Program-made: the position numbers and the translations under genes | Origin: Anisodus tanguticus | Taxonomy: Eukaryota; Streptophyta; Magnoliopsida; Solanales; Solanaceae | Length of the DNA stretch: 64,000 nt | Assembly (NCBI GenBank): GCA_034509755.1 | Contig: CM067550.1 | Span: forward strand, 6,689,001 to 6,753,000 | Reading direction: 5' to 3' | Shown here: positions 25,601 through 37,171 of the stretch, piece after piece | Position numbering within the stretch: position 1 is the first letter of the stretch | How the letters are laid out: each line of letters opens with the position of its first letter | Notes under the pieces: model-generated | What the model saw: the letters and a program-made list of their open reading frames with translations, nothing else | What the model was told of the DNA's origin: nothing | The model's database searches: none

Positions 25601-26578
25601 ATGCGTCACTTGAGCCGATGGTCTTTCTGAAACAGCCTTTCTACCTCCACAAGGTAAGGGCAAGGTCTGCGTACATTCTACCCTCCAGACCCCACCTATG
25701 GGATTACACTGGGTATGTTGTTGTTGTAGTGTGCTCCTACTACTTCAAATGCACTAAATGCTTAACATTTACTTTGGAATTACATACCATGACAATGTGG
25801 ATATACCTCAAGGCCTTAATGATCGCGTACAGAATATAAACAAACAGTAGATCTTCAATCGCTTTGCTATCCAACTCCGATTTATAAGTTTATAACTATC
25901 AAGAACCACATACTCGAACCTGATATATAGATTCTGAAGCTGCTAACTCACTCTATTTGATTTCCTTGATTTTTTTCAAAAAAAAAACTTTAAGAAAAGT
26001 TAATAACTTTACATCTCATTTTTCATAATTCAACTAAGCAAAATCAAAGAAGAAAGTCACAGTAAGGAGATAATCAAGGTAAAATTAGTCTAATTATGAT
26101 GAATCCCCAAAGTCGTAACAAAACGTGGAATAAAGTATAATGGATAAGACACCGATCAAAAAAAGAACTCCATCCGTTCACTTTTACTTGTCATGTTTCA
26201 CTTCTAGAGAGTCAATTTGACTAATCTTCAGAGCTAAATTGACTTAGATTAATTCAATATTGAAAAAATAAAATTTAAATGTTCGAAAAATATTTAAAAA
26301 AAGTTCTATTAAGTTGCAATTCTTTCTCATATTAATATGACAAAAAATACATCTTAAAACTAATCCAGCCAGTTAGGATTGAGGTATATTTGATTGATTG
26401 AGCTAAGTAAAAACAAAATTAACAGAATATAAGTAATTAAAATAATGAAATTAATCACGTCCACACAAATAGAATTGATTGAGCTAAGATGTAACTCACG
26501 ATTTCTAGAATCTATCAACGGTTCAGTCTCGACATCTCGTGGGACGGAAGAAGCCGTAATCTGAACTGAGACAGACAT
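16666..26578 (-). CDS. Folate-biopterin transporter family (BT1/MFS) membrane protein, nine exons
   Basis: A major-facilitator carrier of the plant FBT group. Relatives carry folates or pterins; the substrate here is unproven. Coding exons in transcript order: 26578-26500, 23883-23654, 23241-23177, 23094-22932, 21084-20936, 20835-20590, 20503-20335, 20231-20139, 16959-16666. They total 1488 nt, 495 residues. All eight introns are GT-AG and every phase joins. The start is the first ATG of the frame, and an acidic soluble N-terminus of about 60 residues precedes the membrane part. Family motifs: the stretch ending YLKDDLHLDPAE (residue 103), FSSLPWLVKPLYGF (about 108-121), FGYRRRSY, the re-entrant QATPQSDSAMFYF near 300-310, and C-terminal SISNGGSVLGGLIGAG followed by a hydrophobic helix and a polar tail. 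Length suits the family. Arabidopsis FBT4-like is the probable subgroup, from memory. Introns 1 (2.6 kb) and 8 (3.2 kb) hold repeats but leave splice sites intact. Confidence 0.93.
17648..17732 (+). repeat. LINE 3'-tail fragment (intron 8 of transporter)
   Basis: It starts TTGAGCC, carries the TCTATCGGAAACAGCCTCTC block, then CAGACCCCACTTTGTGGGA, and ends in TTGTTGTTGTTG. The middle block of the family (the AAGGTCTGCGTACA part) is missing, so this copy has an internal deletion. Confidence 0.85.
18251..18370 (-). repeat. LINE 3'-tail fragment (intron 8 of transporter)
   Basis: A minus-strand copy. On the plus strand it begins CAACAACAAC, contains GTACGCAGACCTTACCCC and ends in CTCGGCTCAAGAG. 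It covers the full tail unit. Confidence 0.88.
19716..19917. mobile_element. Tourist-like MITE, 202 bp, TSD TTA
   Basis: The termini GAGCTTGTTTGGAT and ATCCAAACATGCTC are inverted repeats with one mismatch, flanked by the 3-bp duplication TTA (19713-19715 and 19918-19920). The interior is rich in GGCTTATAA and AAGCACTTTT words that fold back. This fits non-autonomous PIF/Harbinger elements. It lies in intron 8 of the transporter gene. Confidence 0.88.
21489..21718 (-). mobile_element. SINE with 12-bp TSD (intron 4 of transporter)
   Basis: A perfect direct repeat GTTCTTATGCCC flanks it (21477-21488 and 21719-21730). On the minus strand the element runs from the 21718 side toward an A-rich end at 21490-21510. 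Near its 3' end it carries the GGTGGAATAGTGGAGGTGCG block, which I recognise as typical of a solanaceous SINE group. No strong internal B box is seen, so a diverged or truncated head is possible. Confidence 0.75.
21896..22007 (-). repeat. LINE 3'-tail fragment (intron 4 of transporter)
   Basis: A minus-strand copy. The plus strand reads ACAACATACCCAGTATATTC, then GTACGCAGACCTTACCCTAC, then GTTTCCGATAGACTCTCGAC and ends ACTCAAG. It is nearly full tail length. Confidence 0.88.
25610..25728 (+). repeat. LINE 3'-tail fragment (intron 1 of transporter)
   Basis: It begins TTGAGCCGATGG, contains AAGGTCTGCGTACATTCTAC and GGGATTACACTGGGTATG and ends in a TTG run. A full-length tail unit, well preserved. 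Confidence 0.9.
26166..26355. mobile_element. Possible Stowaway-type MITE fragment
   Basis: The left end CTCCATCCGTTCACTTTTAC looks like the terminus of a known Stowaway-type plant MITE. The right end only weakly mirrors it (ATATGACAAAAAATACATCT). It is probably a decayed copy, inside intron 1 of the transporter gene. Confidence 0.35.
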
Positions 26579-27204
26579 TTTGGAATCCGGTGGCTCGGAC
26601 GGCGGTTTCCGGCGACGAAAACGAGAGAGGAAGGAGAAAAGAGGATTAACTGAGGGTAAGATTGGGAATGAAATTGAATTAGTTAGACTTTTTTTTTTAA
26701 TTGCTTTGGTTCGTACAGTCACTGGCGTTTTTTAAAATGAGAAATTGGATTATAAAATTGAGTACACGCTTGTAAGAAGTTTGTGTTCAACAACGACTAG
26801 CAAGGGCATTTGATAATCCAATTTCTCCACCACTTGTCCATTTTTTTGGGCTCGGTTTGTAGTCCATAATGCCAAATAAGCTTAAGAAGTCCAACCCAAT
26901 AAGCTTAAAGCTGATTTTATCTTGTTGTTTTGCAGCCTCCAGGTGCTATATATTTTTAGTCGCTACCGAAAATAATAGCCGGGAGATATATATTTTAGTA
27001 TATTTTAATTATATAATATACATAAAATATATATTCTCGATACTTATAAGGTATATGTTTTGTATATTTGGCTAGTAATTATATTGTTTACCAACGGGTC
27101 AAATGTGTAACTTGTCATCAATTTTTTTATGATTATGTTTTAGATGACGGTTTTGGTTGGAGAGACTGAATAAGGAAAGAGTACACAATTAGTGCAATTG
27201 TGTT

Positions 27205-28171
27205 AAAAGGACAAATATACTCCTCTACTTTAGTTTATTAGTTAACTTTATTTTTCCGTTAGCGATTGTGAATAAATACACCCCTCCCATTTATAATGTT
27301 CCTCCCATTTATAATGTTTACACCTATCCCTTTAGTTGGATGAAAACCCAAATCTCACAAAATTATCCAATTTAAAGAAAACACCCACTCCCCTTAGCTG
27401 ACCCGTCCCAAATCACATTTTAAACCCGCTCTCAAACTTAATTTACTGCCCAAGGAAAGGAAAAGGTTACTGTCGGATCAGGAATAATAAATAAAATAGA
27501 ATAAAAATTCCAACCCGATTCTACATTTCTCTAATTTTTCTTTTTACGAATGATTATTACATAAAAAAAATTACCCATTCTTCATATTTTCCAGAGAAAA
27601 AAAATTAGAAAGACCCAAAAAAGTAAAATAATTGTGTGAAGCTCAAAGAAGCATAAAGATACTAGCTTTTCAAATTTTCAAGCTGAAAATGCTTTATTTT
27701 ATGCATTCTTATGTTCTACAAAAAAAAAAATTGGACACACTCAATAAGAAAAACAATTATATGAAGTTTACGAAGCATAAGAATAACTAAAAATTGAAAC
27801 TTTTTTTCAATTTCTCGGGCCTAAATTGAATAAAGATTACAACCCAGTTCTAAATTCTCTAATTTTTCTTTCTGCCGTTGATTTTTACACAAAAAAGGAG
27901 AGAGAAAAAATTACACCCAAATGAAGATATAAATCATTTAGGGTTACCTGGGTGTTTGGGGAGGTGGGCAGAGCACTGAAGGGGGGCTGGTCAGCTAAGG
28001 GGAATGGATATTTTCTTTAAATCGGATAATTTTGTGGTATATGAGTTTTCCATTCAATTAAGAGGTATAGGTGTAAACTTTGTACACAGGAGTGATATAT
28101 TTGTTCACAATCGCTAACGGATGATAAAGTTAACTAATAAAATAAATTAGATGGTATATTTGACCCTTTTC
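27205..28171. mobile_element. Long terminal-inverted-repeat element, about 970 bp
   Basis: The first about 210 bp (from AAAAGGACAAATATAC at 27205) recur inverted at the right end, which finishes GGTATATTTGACCCTTTT. Shared blocks include TTAGTTAACTTTAT, CCGTTAGCGATTGTGAA, TTTACACCTAT, AAAATTATCC and CCCCTTAGCTGACC. There is no transposase, so it is non-autonomous. Internal half-repeats occur at about 27500-27560 and 27830-27900. No convincing target duplication was found, so the superfamily is open. It starts about 620 bp upstream of the transporter start codon. Confidence 0.8.
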
Positions 28172-28205
28172 CTTTGAATTAAAGAATGGCAAGAAAATTC
28201 ATGTG

Positions 28206-28447
28206 CGAAAAGGATTAAATATATCCCTGAATTTTGCAAAAACGATCAAATATGCCTCTGAACTTTGTAAGAAGGTCTAAATATACTATGTAGCTTTTAA
28301 TTTAATTTTTTTAAAAAAATAATTCTTTCACTTCCATTAATTGAAAAGGGTATATTTGTGTAACGACAAAGTTATAAATGAGCCACTTTTTAACGGAGGA
28401 TATATTTGTTATAAATTGCATAGTTTAGGGATATTTGAACCTTTCCC
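28206..28447. mobile_element. MITE with GAAAAGGNTTAAATAT-type ends
   Basis: The left end GAAAAGGATTAAATATATCC and the right end GGGATATTTGAACCTTTCCC are inverted relatives. The interior repeats AACTTTGTAAGAAGG-type words. Its ends resemble those of the adjacent 27205-28171 element (AAAAGG, CAAATATA), which suggests the same transposase family. The target duplication is unclear. Confidence 0.65.
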
Positions 28448-28879
28448 ACTTATAGAAGTGCATTATAAGTCTAAAACTCGCATCATTTAGCACCATCGTT
28501 ATGGTTTTGTAGATCACTACAAAATGTTTTTTGTTTTATGTCTTTTTTATGAGAGATTTTCAATTTTACATGTAAGAGACCCGAAAAAATTATTTTCTTC
28601 TATTCAAATTATAAGAGTTTTATTTAAGGTGCTTCCACGTGAAAAGTCTTGTCAAAACAAAAATGCAGCTTATTAAAATTAGGAAGCTGCTCCAAAATAA
28701 GATTTATCTTATTTATTTCAAATTAATCTGTGGTAGCTAGTCTTCTGTCTCTAACATAAATGATACAGTAGTAGTAACTATTACTTATTCTGTTATATAA
28801 TATTGCATTGAAGTTTTTCTGGACCGGTATGTTAGTGACCTGGGCTGGTTCAGACATGGGCGGGCTCGGCCCAGTAAAC

Positions 28880-30300
28880 ATGTTTAGAACCAGAAAAAAA
28901 ATGTGAAACTTTCACAAATGACTATAATTTAGAAATTTTAAATTTGTCAAAACTATAGTTTTAATATTTACCGCGTAACTACTTTTTAGTTTCTACAACT
29001 CGCTGTATTCATAAAACGGTCTCGCTGCATACCGTGAGTAAAAATATGCGTTGTATTCAATTTAGTTGTATTCAAGTCAGATGTATTACTCAGTTGTATT
29101 TATTTATAATTACTTTTACAATATATTCAATTTATTATATTTAAAAGTTGTATTCAAATTTACATTATTTATTTGTGTACAAAAAAATCTGCTTCAAAAT
29201 ATAAGCAAAAACTGAATACAAAATATAAAATACATCTCCAAATATTGAATTTTACACTAAAAATACAAATACACAAAAAAACTGAATAAAAGAAATAAAA
29301 TATATAGCGAAAAATTAGATTTTATACTAGAAAAAAATGAATACACTCTAAAATACACTTCAAATTCACTGTATTCATTTGTATATAAAAAGATCTTCTT
29401 TGAAATACAGACGAATAAAATATACGAATACACTCAAAACTTGAATACAAGAAATAAAATACATCCACAAACACTTGATATTACATTAAAAAAAAATAAC
29501 GCATACACTCAAATACGAATGCAAGAAATAAAATATAGATAAAAAAGATGAATACCCTCAAAATCCGGTCAGATCTGAGAAAATATAAGAAAAAAATGCA
29601 TCCAAACCTGAGAAGGAGAAGGAGATGACGACGGCGGTAGCGAGAAGGAGATGACGACAACGGCAACGGAATTTGAGAAATACTAGAAAAATAATACATA
29701 CAAATCTGAGACGGAGAAGGAGATACGGCGGCAACAATGATACCGACTAGATCTGAACTTTCGCCAACAATATTAGCGACGCCAGCTAGATCTGAACGGA
29801 GCACCTCACTAGATCTCTGAACAGAGCAACTAACTAGCCTTTAGCACCTTATATTTCAAGATGCAATCAGATTAACTAAACAGATTAATCATGAAAAAAA
29901 TGTTATATATAATTATGAGACGAAGTGCACGTCGAAAATCTCAGAACTCATCTGAAACAAGTGCATTCCGAAATCTCAGATATGCTCCTTATGAGACAAA
30001 GTGCACGCCGGAAATCTAAGATATGAGACAAGTGCACGCGCGGAGATCTCATATCTGAGTATTGGGTATCGTCGGAGCTCCGGCGGCGGTTCATGATGGC
30101 CAATGGCGGCGGAGGGAGAAGAATCGTCCTAAGATTTTCCGTCAAAAATAAAAATAATAAAAATAATGTATTATACTTTAAATATATAATATAGCTATTA
30201 TGAGTAATTCAAATACACATTATATAGTTATACTTTGTAATTTTTTTAAATAATAGTTACTAAAGATAAATATCTCTTAGATGTTAGCTATGGAATGTAA
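28880..30300. repeat. AAATAC/GAATAC-rich dispersed repeat
   Basis: From about 29030 to 29560 the sequence repeats words such as GAATACA, AAATACA and TGTATTC at irregular spacing. It is followed by a GC-richer part (29600-30130) with CGGCGG patches. No gene is convincing; the frame 29481-29804 is low-complexity. It resembles a non-autonomous plant repeat, but I found no inverted ends. Confidence 0.45.
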
Positions 30301-31000
30301 TTATTCCAAAAAAAATTGAGGGTCATTTGCACTTTTGATCCTATTTTGTACATGTCTTTAATTTTTTTCCTCATAACAAACAACTTATTTGCTAGGCATA
30401 CGTTTATATTTTTACATCATATATCCCATAAGTTATACCACACGCCCTTAAAGAATTTATGTCCTGCTAGGCATAAGTTCGATTTTGAAGGGTAAAATTA
30501 AAGACCAACTCATTTGAAGGATAAAATTAAAGACCATTTGAAGGCCAAAAATTAAAGAACAACCCATTTGAAGGGGAAAACCGTACAATTTCTTCAAAAA
30601 TTGACAAATAGTCACTATTAAACGTTTAGCCTGTGTTTTAAAACTAAATGAATTTTAACCACTATTTAATGCATGAATATCATTGTGCTAAAGTCAACTT
30701 GTTAAAATTTCGAACGTAAGCACCCTGTAATGGAATTGTTCGATGTCCTAACTGGAGATAATATTATTATTCAAACTTTATTTTTGCATTAAAAAGTTGT
30801 AAGTTTTTAATTATATTTGAAATGATGGTTAAACTTTGATTGTTGATTCAAAAACTAACCATCCCGCTTAATTTTTACTTAAGAAACTTCCTTACCCCTA
30901 TGCATACATACAATGCATCTATCCATTTGGGGGAGAAATTGTAGGATAAACTTTGGAGAGAATAACATGGCCAAGAAGACAACAAGTAGGTTAAAAGAGT
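30301..31000. other. Intergenic, short internal repeats
   Basis: At about 30490-30580 a motif containing CATTTGAAGG recurs three times with AATTAAAGA between. No gene is seen. Confidence 0.4.
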
Positions 31001-31115
31001 ACTGTAGAGGTGGAAGTTGGTACTAATGAGTTACATTTATGGTCCCAATTCCCAACTTGCATTCATTATTTATCTCTGCAGTTGTTGGAAGTCTCAGATT
31101 TCATCAGTCTGGTAA

Positions 31116-31196
31116 CAGTGATGATGAGCCTTAAGATTCCCATGCCTGTCTCCTCTTCTCCAACCATCTCTTCATACCCTTCCTCTGCACTTTCAG
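31116..31196 (+). other. Possible orphan first exon
   Basis: A short frame from an ATG at about 31120 encodes a Ser/Pro-rich stretch ending PSSALSG and then TTTCAG followed by GTTTTA, which could be a splice donor. The composition suits a plastid transit peptide. No downstream exon is found before the Stowaway MITE and the Copia relic, so this may be a gene remnant or chance. Confidence 0.2.
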
Positions 31197-31278
31197 GTTT
31201 TATTTACTCTTATAGGGACCAATATTTCATTTGATTTTTCCTTCTAGTACCATAAAACTTTAGTCTTATTACATGTTA

Positions 31279-31616
31279 CTCCCTCTGTCCTATAATAAAT
31301 GTCACCTTAGTCAGAAAAAATTGTCTCATAATAAGTGTATCTTAGAAAACCAAGATATAAATTAACTGGTTTTTTTCAACTCTACCCTTGGACAAAATCT
31401 GACAAGTTTATGTATTCAAGACAAAAATCAACATAATAACTTAGTATTGTTGAATTCCCAATATCAAAAGGACTACTATTCGTGTATGCTCTAATCAAGA
31501 GGAAAAGTAATTTATTTTATTATATAGAGATAATTTAGTAAACTTCATATTACATTATTGATTTCTTAATATGCGTATTTTTGGCTAATGTGACACTTAT
31601 TATGGAACGGAGGGAG
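31279..31616. mobile_element. Stowaway MITE, 338 bp, TSD TA
   Basis: The inverted termini CTCCCTCTGTCCTATAATAA and TTATTATGGAACGGAGGGAG differ at few sites and are flanked by TA (31277-31278 and 31617-31618). These are classic Tc1/mariner-derived Stowaway features. The interior holds no coding sequence. Confidence 0.93.
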
Positions 31617-31790
31617 TAAAAAAGAACAACAAAGTTAGAGCCTATACAATTAGTTTTAAGACTATATTAGCCTAACATAGCCAGTTAGAGCCTCATAACA
31701 CTTGCTACTGCCATTAAAAATTTACCCGCACATGATGTTCTACCAAACTAATAATAACATGAGATTTGGTAAGGAGCGGTGTCGAAATCC

Positions 31791-34700
31791 GAGGATGAAA
31801 AGAAATTATGGTTGATCCTTGATGCGACGGTCCTCTAGTGGATCTATGCCACAATTTCGACTGATTTGTTGCATATGATCCTTGAACCCGACTCCACAAC
31901 AATGGAGGCTTGGGATCGCTTACGTGGCAAATTCCAAGATAATAAAAATTCACGGGCGGTCACTCTTGAACAAGAATTCTCCACCACTGACATAGCGGAT
32001 TTTTCCAATACATCCGCATATTGTCAACGACTCAAGGTTTTATTAGACCAACTCAAAAATGTTGGGGCGCCGGTAACTAACAATCGGCTCATTTTACAAA
32101 TGGTTGTCGGCCTCACCGACGCGTATAGTGGAGTGGGTACGCTCATCCGTCAAAGCAATCCGTTTTTGCCATTTTACCAAGCTCATTCTATGCTCATCCT
32201 AGAAGAAACGGATTTTGCCAAAAATACAGCCACCGTGTCGAATTTCGCCATGGTTGCCGCTCCGTCTGATGATAATTCTTCACAATTTGAAAATTTGCCA
32301 CCAAACCGTGGTCAAAAGAGAAGAAATAGCGGTAGTGGAGGTAAAAACCGCAGTGGTGGTGGCAAGGGTGACGGCCACCGACGTGGCAGAGGTGGCGGCA
32401 GGGACGGCGACCATCAGCAACAGCCAGCCCAGTGGCAGCCGAGGGCCCAGTGGGGCAGTGGACCGCCATTGTGGGCCTGACAGTGGCCTTGGGTCGTGCC
32501 TCTCTGCCCTTGTCCATCTGGAAATTGGGCCAGGCCCATACCTAGGCCAGCAGCCCGGCATTCTTGGGCCACTATCGAACAAGTGGCAGCAGGCCCACTC
32601 GGCAGTGGCGACGCCAACCGACATCGAGGCCACAATGCACACTCTTGGGCTTAATCTGCCCGACGCAAATTGGTACATAGACACTGGCGCAACGTCTTAT
32701 ATGACATCCTCACAAGGTAATCTCTCATCCTATTTTAATTTGAGCAATAATCGTGGTATAATTCTCGGAAATTGTCATTCAATTCCAATTCATGGTTATG
32801 GTACTACAAACTTGTCTCCCCGAACCCACCGTTAACTTTAAAAAATGTCCTTCATGCTCCTCAATTGATTAAAAACTTGATTTCAGTTAGAAAATTTACT
32901 ACTGACAATTGGCTTTCTGTTGAATTTGATCATTTTGGGTTTTTCGTGAAGAATTTTCAGACGGGGATGCGTCTAATGAGATATGATAGTTGGGGCGAGC
33001 TTTATCCAATCACCACAACCACACATCAAGCCACATTACCATCCATTTTTGTAACGTTAGCTCCTTATTTATGGCATGAACGTTTGTATCATCCGGGAGC
33101 ACCTGTTTTGCCTTCCTTAAACGAAATAAATTTATTTCGTGTACTAGAACTCGTAATTCTCATATTTGTCATTCATGTCCGCTTGGGAGACATGTTAAAT
33201 TCCCTTTTGTTGCCTCTAATTCATGCATTGTTATGTCTTTTGATATTATCTATAGTGATATTTGGACATCTCCCGTTTTGAGCTCTTCGGGCCATCGATA
33301 TTATCTTCTTTTGTTAGATGATTACTCTAATTTTTTGTGGACATTTTCTTTATCTAAAAAGTCACAAGTTTTTCCCACATTTCTCTCCTTTAGAACATTC
33401 ATCTGCACTCAATTTGAATGGGACATTAAAAATATTCAGTGTGATGATAGTAGAGAATTTGATAATGGACAATTTGGGATTTTTGCAAAGCTAATGGTTT
33501 ATATTTTCGTCTCTCTTGTCCACATACCTCATCTCAAAATCGAAAAGCGGAAAGAAAAATCTGAACCATTAATAACATTGTTAGAACCTTACTTGCCCAT
33601 GCCTCTCTACCACCATCATTTTGGCATCATGCATTACAAATGGCAACATATCTCCTTAACATACTTTCGAGAAAACAATTAGCCTATAAATCCCCTTTCA
33701 AAACTATATATCTAAGGGACTCATCTTACTCTCATCTACAGGTATTCGGGTGCTTATGTTATCCTCTTTTTCCTTCTACTACCATCAATAAACTCCAACC
33801 CCGGTCTACTCTATGTATTTTTTTGGAATATCCGTCAAACCATCGTGGTTACAAATGTTACGACTTATCGTTTAATAAAATAATCGTGAGTCGTCACGTG
33901 GTCTTTGATGAATCAATTTTTCCCTTTGCCAAATTTTATTGTTTTGTGCCTCCTGCCTATGAATTTCTTGATGATAGTATGCCCGCATATTTGATCCATA
34001 AATTGGCCTCCCAAACAAGCATAATTTTCCAGGTGGCTTGGCCAGCAGCTCGGCCCAATTATCGAGCCCAGTGGCCACCCCGGCCGGTTGAGCCTTTCAT
34101 TTGGCGACCCCCACCGCCTTGAGAGGCTCGGCGCACAGCGATCCACGGGTCACGACCCAACTTCAGGCACGAGCAGCCCAGCTATTGCTAACCCACTCCC
34201 TAGCAGTCTGTCCCCTTCAGCCCCCGGACCCATCTCCAATTCTGGCCCAACTCTAATTCCGGCCCAACGGCCAGTCACTCGTAGTCAACACGAAATTTTC
34301 AAGCCAAACAAAAAATACGATCTTCACAACCATGTTATCAAATCATCGTTACCCCGTAATCATATGTTTGCCCTTAATGACCCGAATTAGAAAATGGCTA
34401 TGGATGATAAATATAATGTTCTTATTAATAATAGGACGTGGGATTTGTTACCCCGTCCTCTTGATGTTAATGTGATTCGGTCTATGTGGATTTTTAGTAA
34501 TAAAGAAAAATTTGATGGTACATTTGATAGGCATAAAGTCCGTCTTGTAGGTGATGGGAAGACTCAACAGGTTGGTGTGGGCTGCGGTGAGACTTTCAGT
34601 CCGGTGGTCAAACCATCAACTATCCGCACAGTACTAATTCTGGCTCTTTCGAAGGCATGGCCGCTTCATCAGCTTGATGTCAAAAATGCACTCTTGTATG

Positions 34701-35869
34701 GAGAACTCAATGAAATGATATACATGTATCAGCCCATGGGGTACAGAGACCCCACTTATCCTAATCATGTGTGTCTGCTAAAGAAATCATTGTATGGGCT
34801 CAAACAAGCTCCTCGAACTTGGGACAAGAGGTTTGCAGATTATGTTTCTAATATTGGATTTTCCAACAGCAGGTCTGATCATTCTCTATTCATATACCGT
34901 CAGGGTAATGATATAGTTTACATTCTTCTGTATGTGGATTATATTATATTAACTGCCTCATTTGATGCTCTTCCCAAGTGTATCATGTCACTTCTTGGCT
35001 CAGAATTTGCAATGAAAGATCTAGGGCCACTAAGTTACTTCTTTGGGATAGTTGTAACACGTCATGCATGTGATTTATTTTTGTCTCAAAAGAAGTATGC
35101 AGAAGAGATCGTTGAACGAGCTGGCATGTCCTTATGTAAGACGTCTTCCACTCCGGTTGATACTAAACCGAAGTTGAGTGCCTCTTCCAGCAAGCCATAT
35201 GCCGATCCATCACATTACCACAGCCTTGCAGGGGCCCTGCAATATCTTACTTTCACGAGGCCCGACATGTCTTATGTTGTGCAACAGGTTTGTCTATTCA
35301 TACACAACCCGATAGAGGATCACATGCATGCTCTCAAATGCATTGTGCGTTATATTCATGGCACTCTCGATCGTGACTTACATCTATATCCGTCTTCGAC
35401 AACCACTCTTATTTCTTACATAAATGCTGATTGTGGTGGATGTCCGGATTCCAGACGCTCCACGTCTGGATATTGTGTATTTCTCGGTGACAATTTGATA
35501 TTTTGGTCCTCCAAACGGAAAGCTACCTTGTCCAGGTCCAGTGCCTAAGCATAATACCGAGGATTTGCCTATGTGGTGTCTGAATCTTGTTTGCTATGAA
35601 ACCTTCTTTTGGAGCTCCACTGTCCGGTTCCGAAGGCGACGTTGGTTTATTGTGATAATGTTAATGCGATTTATCTCTCAAGGAATTCGGTTCAACATCA
35701 ACGCACTAAACATATTGAGCTGGATATTCACTTTGCACGCGAAAATGTTGCTCGTGGACAAGTACGCGTCTTACATGTCCCGTCACATTATCAAATCGCC
35801 GATATCTTTACAAAAGGTCTTCCGTTGGTTCTATTTGAAGATTTTCGAGACAGTCTCAGCATACGCTGA
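31791..35869 (+). pseudogene. Copia gag-pol, truncated and broken (element 2)
   Basis: The gag part (31791-32480) lacks its N-terminus and has a TAG at about 31838. It ends in a Gly/Arg-rich tail without a CCHC knuckle. The protease motif DTGA is near 32680. Frames change near 32480, 32820, 33230 and 33650. The longest open piece, 34394-35548 (384 codons), covers reverse transcriptase and the start of RNase H. At 34931-34942 the catalytic YVDD motif reads YVDY, which should abolish activity. A TAG at 34388-34390 and another break near 35548 precede the RNase H end at 35869. Confidence 0.9.
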
Positions 35870-36090
35870 CCTCCCGCTTCGACTGCGGGGTGTGTGGAAT
35901 AGGAAATAATAATTAGTCATAATTGTGTATATTCTGTATATGATATATATATATTTAGTGATTCATTACCTTAACTCTAGCCTAGGATTATGCTTGTATG
36001 ATGTGTATATTTACTACCATTATTAATTAATGTACATTTTCATCTCATTTATTATTAACTATGACAAAGTATTTTGATTTTTGGTGTTAA
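31791..36090 (+). mobile_element. Copia retrotransposon relic, 5'-truncated (element 2)
   Basis: The element enters inside gag. No left LTR, primer-binding site or gag start lies upstream, where sequence is unrelated. It then reads through protease, integrase, reverse transcriptase and RNase H, and ends with a purine tract (CTGCGGGGTG at 35883-35892) and the start of an LTR at about 35891-35893. The LTR's right end cannot be located without a partner copy, so 36090 is an estimate. It is related to, but clearly diverged from, the elements at 95-5403 and 59268-64000. Confidence 0.85.
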
Positions 36091-37171
36091 CAAAATCAAA
36101 CAGACTAATAACTTGTTGTAATAAATAAAATTGCATCTTCTATAATGTTTACATTTAGAAAGGATATTGGCACAAGTGCACAACTAAACATTTTATCAGA
36201 ACTGACAGAGGTCTTGAAGTCGAGTTTGTGTTTGAATAGTTGCAACTTTGAAGTACACTATTTGTAACTTGTAAGTAAAAGTTCAAGATTTGAAAAACAA
36301 ATCTTAGACCATATCTTCAAAAACTTGAAGTTGGAAACCCGAAAAGTGTGTTAGGAAAAAAGAAACCAACAACTTCAAAAAGATTATTTGAAGTGAAATT
36401 TAAAAGATTCATGAACAAATGCAGGTATGGGTGAACTCATCATATTAGTTCCTATATATGTTATCACCACTTGCACAGAACTTTAACAAGACCACATGCT
36501 TGTTGCCACACGAGGCCACAAAATCAATTTTCTAGTCTTTGATCCTATCTCTTTATTTTATTTCACTCTAGGTTGTCACACACACATTAAACAATAGCTT
36601 AGGTAGAATAATTTGTTGTATAATACTAAACCATGATAGTCTCTATTCTCTAGCAGAATAATTTAATCTAAAACCCTAGTCAAAATAGCTAAACTTTGCC
36701 AATAAACAAATGAAGAAGAGGGGCATCCCAAATAAGATAAAGGAATCTACTCAATTGAGGTCATTGGTTATGATGATGTGTGCATTATTATGAAATTGAT
36801 TAGTGCATATTATAATACCATAATCAAAGCCATAAGCTTTACTCTAACATCATCAATCAACATCATTTAATATCAAGCTTTCAAAAAAGCATCCAAAGTA
36901 GTGTCAAACACCATAATCACCTACTACATTTTTTTCTTCCAAATAAATTAAAAATTCATCAATCACTTCAAATATTATCTCATTAGCCTTCCTTCTTGTT
37001 CCTCAACAAAGACATTTTCTTACCCCCTAAAACAAAAAAAAGGGGGAAAAGTGACAGATACATCAAAACAGATTCAATTATCCAATTTACAAAAAACAAT
37101 TCTTGAATCTGCAATATTCTTAAAACACCTTCACTTCTTTTTTGCAAGTTGCTACAAGGACAAAACTTGCC
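36091..37171. other. Intergenic, no gene seen
   Basis: AT-rich spacer between the Copia relic and the end of the FLZ gene. The last 100-300 bp should include the FLZ 3' untranslated region. Confidence 0.5.

Noticed and set aside
26579..26722. A 48-residue in-frame N-terminal extension of the transporter that could be a transit peptide
   Set aside because: The extension has no ATG; it would have to start at GTG. The first ATG is at 26578, so this is 5' untranslated sequence.
27205..28171. A 9-bp target duplication for the long inverted-repeat element
   Set aside because: The flanks tried (AATTGTGTT against CCTTTGAAT and shifts of these) do not match.
29481..29804. A 107-codon membrane-like protein
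   Set aside because: Low-complexity Ser/Leu/Phe/Tyr composition from GAATAC-type repeats; no start context or relatives recognised.
32194..32684. Minus-strand frames in Copia element 2
   Set aside because: They are mirror frames of the Gly/Arg-rich gag tail, with biased composition and no family motif.
35891..36090. A second LTR upstream of Copia element 2
   Set aside because: I compared the LTR-like start at 35891 with sequence before 31791 and found no match, so the element is 5'-truncated.
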